Source: Akkermansiaceae bacterium UBA4145 (lineage in GTDB: Bacteria > Verrucomicrobiota > Verrucomicrobiia > Verrucomicrobiales > Akkermansiaceae). Taken from it: a stretch of 9,578 nucleotides of DNA. Position numbers and translations under genes: made by a program. Where the stretch lies: NCBI GenBank assembly GCA_002380675.1, contig DFWB01000098.1:1-9578 (forward strand). The letters are read 5' to 3'. The notes below the pieces were generated by a model. That model did no database searches and was not told the DNA's origin. It saw only the letters and a list, made by a program, of their open reading frames with translations. Shown here piece by piece: positions 6,041 through 9,578 of the stretch (positions are counted from its first letter, which is position 1; every line of letters starts with the position of its first letter).

Positions 6041-7297
6041 TTATTGTTTCGAGACCGCTTGGAGAGCTTCGGTAACTACGGGGTCCACCCACGAATCAAG
6101 AATTTGTCGCTGGTCAGGGGTCAGCGAGTCACGTCGTCGTTGCCTTCCGAGGTTCGCTCGATCTTCGTCCGAGATACTTACTTCGACGTCAGGAATAATT
6201 CCGCGTTCCTGGGGAGTTCTACCCGAAGGTGTGTGGTAAGTTGCAATCGTGAGCTTCAGGGCTGCGTTACCCATCGGCATGACACGTTGAACGGATCCTT
6301 TGCCGTAACTGGTTTCCCCAACGATGGTTGCACGCGCCAAGTCCTGAAGGGCTCCAGCGACGAGTTCTGAGGCGCTGGCTGAGTCGCGATCAAGGAGGAC
6401 GGCAACCGGGTAGCTACGATTCCTCCGCTTGCGTGCGGGGGTCTTCATGACCGGGGATGTATGCTCGGGGTTCCGCCCTCTGGTAAATACCACCTCTGTC
6501 GAAGGAGGGAGGAATTCTCCAAGGATGGAGATCGCCGCGGTCAGGAGGCCCCCGGGGTTGCCTCGCAGGTCAAGGAGAAGTGCCTCCATGCCACGATCCT
6601 CAAGATCGTCCAGTGCAGCTTCGATTTCGCGATGGGAGGCCGCTGTAAATTCGGAAAGATAGAGATAACCGGTCTTTAGGTTGGAAGAAAGGCGGCCGTC
6701 GAGAAAATGCGCTGTTGGCACAGCCGAATTTTTGACAACTCTACGGAGGATGGACGCTTCGTAAGACTCCCGGTTACTGGCACGGTAAAGGGTAAGAGGG
6801 ACAGGTTCGCCCACAGGGCCTTGCAGTTTTTCAAGGATTTCTGCCAGCGTGAGCTTGGAGGCGGGGTGGCCCTTTACTTCCAGAATGGAATCGCCAGCTA
6901 GAATATTAGCTTCATCTGCGGCGGATCCTGAGTGGACCGCCGTTACCTTGACCCGATCATGGCTCTTGCCCAGAGTGATTCCAAGTCCTGGCAGGGATGG
7001 TTCACGTTTCTCCTCGCTGATAAAAGAGTAGGTTTCAGGGTGATAGAATCCTGAAAAATTATCGAGAGAGTTCAGCATTCCCTCAAGGGCATGATTTATG
7101 AGGCGCTCGTAGCTGAGTTTGTCACGATCAGGGTGATGGTCGCGGACCTGCTCAAGGACATGGATGAGGCGCTCCACATGTTCATAGCCCATCCCTTCGT
7201 CGAGGAGGGGCTGTGGAGAAGGGCCGATCCTTTGCTGTGAGCTGGTCAGCTGCGGAAGCAGGAAGGTTGCAATCGCAATGATGGTGCGTAAGGCCAT
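6041..7297 (-). CDS. S41-family C-terminal processing peptidase (CtpA/Prc-like) with PDZ domain
   Basis: A 418-residue exported protease that cleaves proteins at or near their C-termini in the periplasm. Residues 1-20 look like a signal peptide (MALRTIIAIATFLLPQLTSS). An N-terminal helical region (about 37-100) leads to a PDZ domain at about 103-190 (LPGLGITLG, GSAADEANILAGDSILEVKG). The S41 core follows: GYLYLSEF (210-217), LLLDLRGNPGGLL (240-252), DRDSASASELVAGAL (303-317) with catalytic Ser308, and GETSYGKGSVQ (327-337) with catalytic Lys333. The 25-residue Ser-to-Lys spacing equals that in E. coli Prc (S430, K455). TPSGRTPQERGIIPDVEV closes the domain. The length matches the shorter CtpA type rather than the larger E. 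coli Prc. It lies 56 bases after clpX and 13 before tsaD. Substrates are unknown; envelope lipoproteins and peptidoglycan hydrolases are targets of relatives. Confidence 0.95.
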   Translation of the reverse strand: MALRTIIAIATFLLPQLTSSQQRIGPSPQPLLDEGMGYEHVERLIHVLEQVRDHHPDRDKLSYERLINHALEGMLNSLDNFSGFYHPETYSFISEEKREPSLPGLGITLGKSHDRVKVTAVHSGSAADEANILAGDSILEVKGHPASKLTLAEILEKLQGPVGEPVPLTLYRASNRESYEASILRRVVKNSAVPTAHFLDGRLSSNLKTGYLYLSEFTAASHREIEAALDDLEDRGMEALLLDLRGNPGGLLTAAISILGEFLPPSTEVVFTRGRNPEHTSPVMKTPARKRRNRSYPVAVLLDRDSASASELVAGALQDLARATIVGETSYGKGSVQRVMPMGNAALKLTIATYHTPSGRTPQERGIIPDVEVSISDEDRANLGRQRRRDSLTPDQRQILDSWVDPVVTEALQAVSKQ

Positions 7298-7353
7298 GCC
7301 CTTACCCTAGGGGGATCGTCTGGAAAGTGAAGAGCCTTCCAAAGCAATGCAGC

Positions 7354-8628
7354 CTATGCCGCATCTGCGCGCTTTTTACGGATCGCCGGGGATTTTGTTC
7401 CTTCCACGACTCCGCGGCTGATGGATACAGAATCGATATCCTTTCGCGAAGGAATATCATACATGATGTCGAGAGTGATGCCTTCGAAAATGGAGCGAAG
7501 AGCCCGTGCCCCGGTTCCTCTCCTTACTGCTTCTTCCGCCATCGCCCGCAAGGCATCCCGGGAAACCTTGAGTTTCACATCATTGAGAGCGAGTTGCTTC
7601 TGGTATTGTTTCACCAGCGCGTTCCGCGGCTCGGTCAGGATCCGAACCAGCTCATCCTCGTCGAGTCGCAGGAGAGACGAGTGAACGGGGAGTCGCCCGA
7701 TGAATTCGGGGATAAGGCCAAAGTGCAGAAGGTCTTCCGGTTGAACCTTGCTCATCAGGTCCTCATCGGATCCTTCCGCGAGCGCAGTTTTTTCTGCGGC
7801 TGCAAATCCAAGTGCGTTTCGGCCCAGACGTCTCCGAACAATATCTTCCATTCCTACAAATGCCCCACCACAGACAAAAAGAATGCGCTCCGTATTCACT
7901 TGGATGTATTCCTGTTGTGGATGTTTGCGCCCTCCCTGAGGTGGCACATTACAGACGGTGCCTTCGAGAATTTTCAGGAGAGCCTGCTGCACGCCCTCTC
8001 CCGAAACGTCTCTGGTAATGCTGACGTTCTCTGTTTTCCTCCCGATTTTATCAATTTCATCTACGTAGATAATGCCCTGCTCTGCCTTTTCTACGTCGAA
8101 GTCTGCAGCTTGGAGCAGCCGCAGAACAATGTTTTCCACATCCTCCCCTACGTATCCTGCCTCGGTCAGAGTCGTGGCATCAACGATGCAGAAGGGGACG
8201 TCCAGCACTCGAGCCAGCGTTCGTGCAAGTAAAGTCTTGCCGGAACCTGTTGGGCCAAGAAGAAGAATGTTGGACTTCTCGATTTCGACATCCGCCAGCT
8301 CGGGTGGAGTGCGGGATGTATCTTGATGTATTCTCTGGTAGTGATTGTAAACGGCGACCGCTAGCACTTTTTTTGCCTGCTCCTGCCCTATGACGTAATC
8401 ATCAAGCTTCTCGCAAATCTCGCTGGGAGTTGGAGTAGAAACGGCCTCCTCGAAAGAGGGTTCTGAATCGACCTGCTTTTCCTCGGAGAATTCCTTGTCA
8501 AGAATGGTGGAGCAAACCTCGATACACTCGTTGCAGATGTAGACTCCCGGTCCCGCAATAAGCTTTTTCACCTCTGAATGGCTTTTGCCACAGAAGGAAC
8601 ACATGGTGAGGTTGGATGCACGTGCCAT
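7354..8628 (-). CDS. clpX: ATP-dependent Clp protease ATP-binding subunit ClpX
   Basis: ClpX is a hexameric AAA+ unfoldase that feeds tagged proteins into ClpP in the cytoplasm. From the ATG at 8628 it is 424 residues, the typical length. A TTG 51 bases upstream is in frame, but only the ATG gives the usual N-terminus, a few residues before the zinc domain. The zinc-binding Cys are 10, 13, 32 and 35. Walker A is GPTGSGKT (125-132), pore loop 1 is GYVG (158-161), Walker B is IIYVDEID (186-193), the RKH pore loop is at 233-236, the ClpP-docking loop (IGF in E. coli) reads LGF at 273-275, and sensor 2 is GTGARALR (371-378). All key residues are intact. It follows clpP with a 101-base gap. No Shine-Dalgarno is visible. 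Its distance to the S41 gene (56 bases) makes shared transcription plausible. Confidence 0.98.
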   Translation of the reverse strand: MARASNLTMCSFCGKSHSEVKKLIAGPGVYICNECIEVCSTILDKEFSEEKQVDSEPSFEEAVSTPTPSEICEKLDDYVIGQEQAKKVLAVAVYNHYQRIHQDTSRTPPELADVEIEKSNILLLGPTGSGKTLLARTLARVLDVPFCIVDATTLTEAGYVGEDVENIVLRLLQAADFDVEKAEQGIIYVDEIDKIGRKTENVSITRDVSGEGVQQALLKILEGTVCNVPPQGGRKHPQQEYIQVNTERILFVCGGAFVGMEDIVRRRLGRNALGFAAAEKTALAEGSDEDLMSKVQPEDLLHFGLIPEFIGRLPVHSSLLRLDEDELVRILTEPRNALVKQYQKQLALNDVKLKVSRDALRAMAEEAVRRGTGARALRSIFEGITLDIMYDIPSRKDIDSVSISRGVVEGTKSPAIRKKRADAA

Positions 8629-8690
8629 AGCGAATACAGATAACGATGAAGCAAGGTTCTTTTCAAAACCTTCCGGCAACGCATGTTAAC

Positions 8691-8721
8691 AGAGGACAAC
8701 GGGCTCTGCCTCCTCTTTTTT
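8691..8721 (+). terminator. Terminator-like stem and T run on the plus strand between clpP and clpX
   Basis: AGAGGA (8691-8696) pairs with TCCTCT (8711-8716), and GGC (8702-8704) with GCC (8708-8710) inside it, leaving a 5-base bulge. A run of six T follows on the plus strand (8716-8721). It is oriented against clpP and clpX. On the coding strand the same stem lies just after the clpP stop codon with the A run before it, so it may only serve as an RNA hairpin in the intergenic leader. No plus-strand transcript is known to need it. Confidence 0.25.
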
Positions 8722-8729
8722 CAGGAATA

Positions 8730-9386
8730 TCAGGCCTCGTTCTCGTCTCCGAGATCCTTCCTGTTTTCAAGAACCCGGTCTACGAGTCCATAGTCAGCAG
8801 CCTCTTGTGCCGACATGTAGTTGTCTCGATCGGCATCCTGATCAACGGTATCAAGGTCTTTTCCGGTGTGCTTGGAGAGAATGCCGTTCAGTCGCTTCTT
8901 CAGCTCAAACATGAATTCGACTGTTCGTTCGACATCGGAGGCAGTTCCCTGGGCACCACCAGAGACTTGATGGATCATCACGTGAGAGTTGGGAAGGCAG
9001 AAGCGCTTTCCTTGACTACCGGCTGTGAGCAAGACAGCCCCCATTGAGGCAGCGATCCCTATGCAGTAGGTATTCACATCGCAGGTGACAAACTGCATAG
9101 TGTCGTAGATTGCGAGACCTGCGGTCACGCTTCCTCCAGGGGAGTTGATATAAATGTGAATATCCTTTTTAGGATCTGCCATCTGGAGAAACAGCATTTG
9201 GGCAATGACCGAATTGGCAACGAAGTCGTCGATGGGCGTCCCAATAAAAATGATACGGTCCTTCAGGAGTCGGGAGTAAATGTCAAAGGCACGCTCTCCA
9301 CGACCATCCTGCTCAATGACAGTTGGAACAAGGTAGGAATTTTGTGGCGATGGAGGGGCCGCAGATGTTGGATCGAAGTTACTCAT
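8730..9386 (-). CDS. clpP: ATP-dependent Clp protease proteolytic subunit ClpP
   Basis: ClpP is the tetradecameric serine peptidase that degrades proteins delivered by ClpX in the cytoplasm. From the ATG at 9386 the protein is 218 residues. The triad is Ser114 (IAASMGA), His139 (VMIHQ) and Asp188 (ADRDNY), with the same spacings, 25 and 49, as in E. coli ClpP. Other family blocks are YINSPGGSVTAGLAIYDTM (79-97) and GSQGKRFCLPNSHVMIHQ (123-140). About 20 residues precede the conserved SYLVPTVIEQ-like start and may be a propeptide removed by self-cleavage. A longer reading to 9545 lies inside the trigger factor gene in another frame and is not credible. The start overlaps the tig stop by 8 bases (ATGAGTAA), which suggests translational coupling; no Shine-Dalgarno is seen. 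Confidence 0.98.
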   Translation of the reverse strand: MSNFDPTSAAPPSPQNSYLVPTVIEQDGRGERAFDIYSRLLKDRIIFIGTPIDDFVANSVIAQMLFLQMADPKKDIHIYINSPGGSVTAGLAIYDTMQFVTCDVNTYCIGIAASMGAVLLTAGSQGKRFCLPNSHVMIHQVSGGAQGTASDVERTVEFMFELKKRLNGILSKHTGKDLDTVDQDADRDNYMSAQEAADYGLVDRVLENRKDLGDENEA

Positions 9387-9578
9387 CGTTTTTTTCAGAT
9401 TCTTCTTTTGCGTCGCTGTCGGGAGAACCACTGCCGGACTCCTTATCCGGTTCTCCGGAATCGGCTTGAGTAGCCTCTTCCTCGGAGTCGCTCTCCAGGT
9501 GCTCGCTGGTGTCTGTGACCTTCGCGTGCTCCAACAGGAAGTCAATGGTCTTACTCAGCATCATCGAGTGCTGAATTT
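9379..9578 (-). CDS. tig: Trigger factor, C-terminal end only, gene enters from the window edge
   Basis: The last 65 residues of an open frame that continues past the right edge. The first 22 visible residues (IQHSMMLSKTIDFLLEHAKV and two more) match the end of the trigger factor C-terminal domain, which in E. coli reads similarly as DFVLENAKVTE. Trigger factor is the ribosome-bound chaperone and prolyl isomerase that first meets nascent chains. About 44 residues follow this normal end point, with 18 Asp/Glu, many Ser and only three Lys, a disordered acidic tail. The identification rests on this short match plus the well-known tig-clpP-clpX gene order. The catalytic and ribosome-binding domains are outside the window. 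The stop overlaps the clpP start. Confidence 0.85.
   Translation of the reverse strand, partial: IQHSMMLSKTIDFLLEHAKVTDTSEHLESDSEEEATQADSGEPDKESGSGSPDSDAKEESEKNDE

Noticed and set aside
5915..6370. 151-codon plus-strand frame across the tsaD/S41 junction
   Set aside because: It is antisense to two well-supported genes and no motif is visible.
7321..7341. TGGAA/TTCCA repeat between clpX and the S41 gene as a terminator
   Set aside because: Five base pairs with an 11-base loop and no T run on the minus strand; likely chance.
7327..8232. 301-codon open frame antisense to clpX
   Set aside because: It mirrors conserved clpX codons and its translation shows no recognisable domain or signal; a length of this kind is common opposite conserved genes.
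8646..9047. 133-codon plus-strand frame antisense to clpP
   Set aside because: It overlaps essential ClpP coding sequence and has no domain or initiation signal.
9387..9545. N-terminal extension of ClpP by 53 codons
   Set aside because: It lies inside the trigger factor frame, lacks similarity to any ClpP leader, and the ATG at 9386 gives the normal length.

Overview
This 9.6 kb window looks like ordinary bacterial chromosome from a Gram-negative-type, double-membrane organism, most likely in the Planctomycetes-Verrucomicrobia-Chlamydiae group and probably Verrucomicrobiota. That placement is an inference. It rests on the style of the periplasmic HtrA-like proteins, on the near absence of Shine-Dalgarno sequences (one clear case among eight visible start sites), and on the mix of housekeeping genes; no rRNA or other phylogenetic marker was compared. 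I see no tRNA, rRNA, CRISPR array, insertion sequence, phage gene or attachment site. Coding density is high and no gap between genes exceeds 131 bases.

Left part (1-3423). A class A penicillin-binding protein gene (PBP1A type) runs leftward off the window edge; only its first 370 residues are present, covering a very basic cytoplasmic tail, a membrane anchor and the GT51 glycosyltransferase domain. It is divergent from two rightward genes 24 bases apart. The first encodes an intact HtrA/DegP-like serine protease with one PDZ domain. The second encodes an HtrA-like protein whose catalytic His and Ser are replaced by Ser and Cys, and whose PDZ domain seems to sit inside the protease fold. The 130-base divergent intergenic region carries a perfect 9-bp inverted repeat with a second 5-bp inverted repeat nested in it.

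Middle (3424-4298). A convergent gap leads to a leftward gene for a small single-pass membrane protein with a long coiled coil and no recognised family.

Right part (4299-9578). A leftward housekeeping cluster reads, in transcription order, tig (3' end only), clpP, clpX, an S41 C-terminal processing protease, tsaD and a HAD phosphatase. tig and clpP overlap by 8 bases, and the S41/tsaD and tsaD/HAD gaps are 13 bases each, so co-transcription of most of the set is likely. Together the genes cover nascent-chain folding (trigger factor), cytoplasmic ATP-dependent proteolysis (ClpXP), periplasmic proteolysis (S41, HtrA), peptidoglycan synthesis (PBP1A) and the tRNA t6A modification (TsaD).

The most unusual items are the degenerate HtrA with an apparently embedded PDZ domain, the nested inverted repeat between PBP1A and htrA, the polycationic N-terminus of PBP1A with two hydrophobic segments, and the acidic tail of trigger factor. 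I found no convincing new multi-gene system beyond these.
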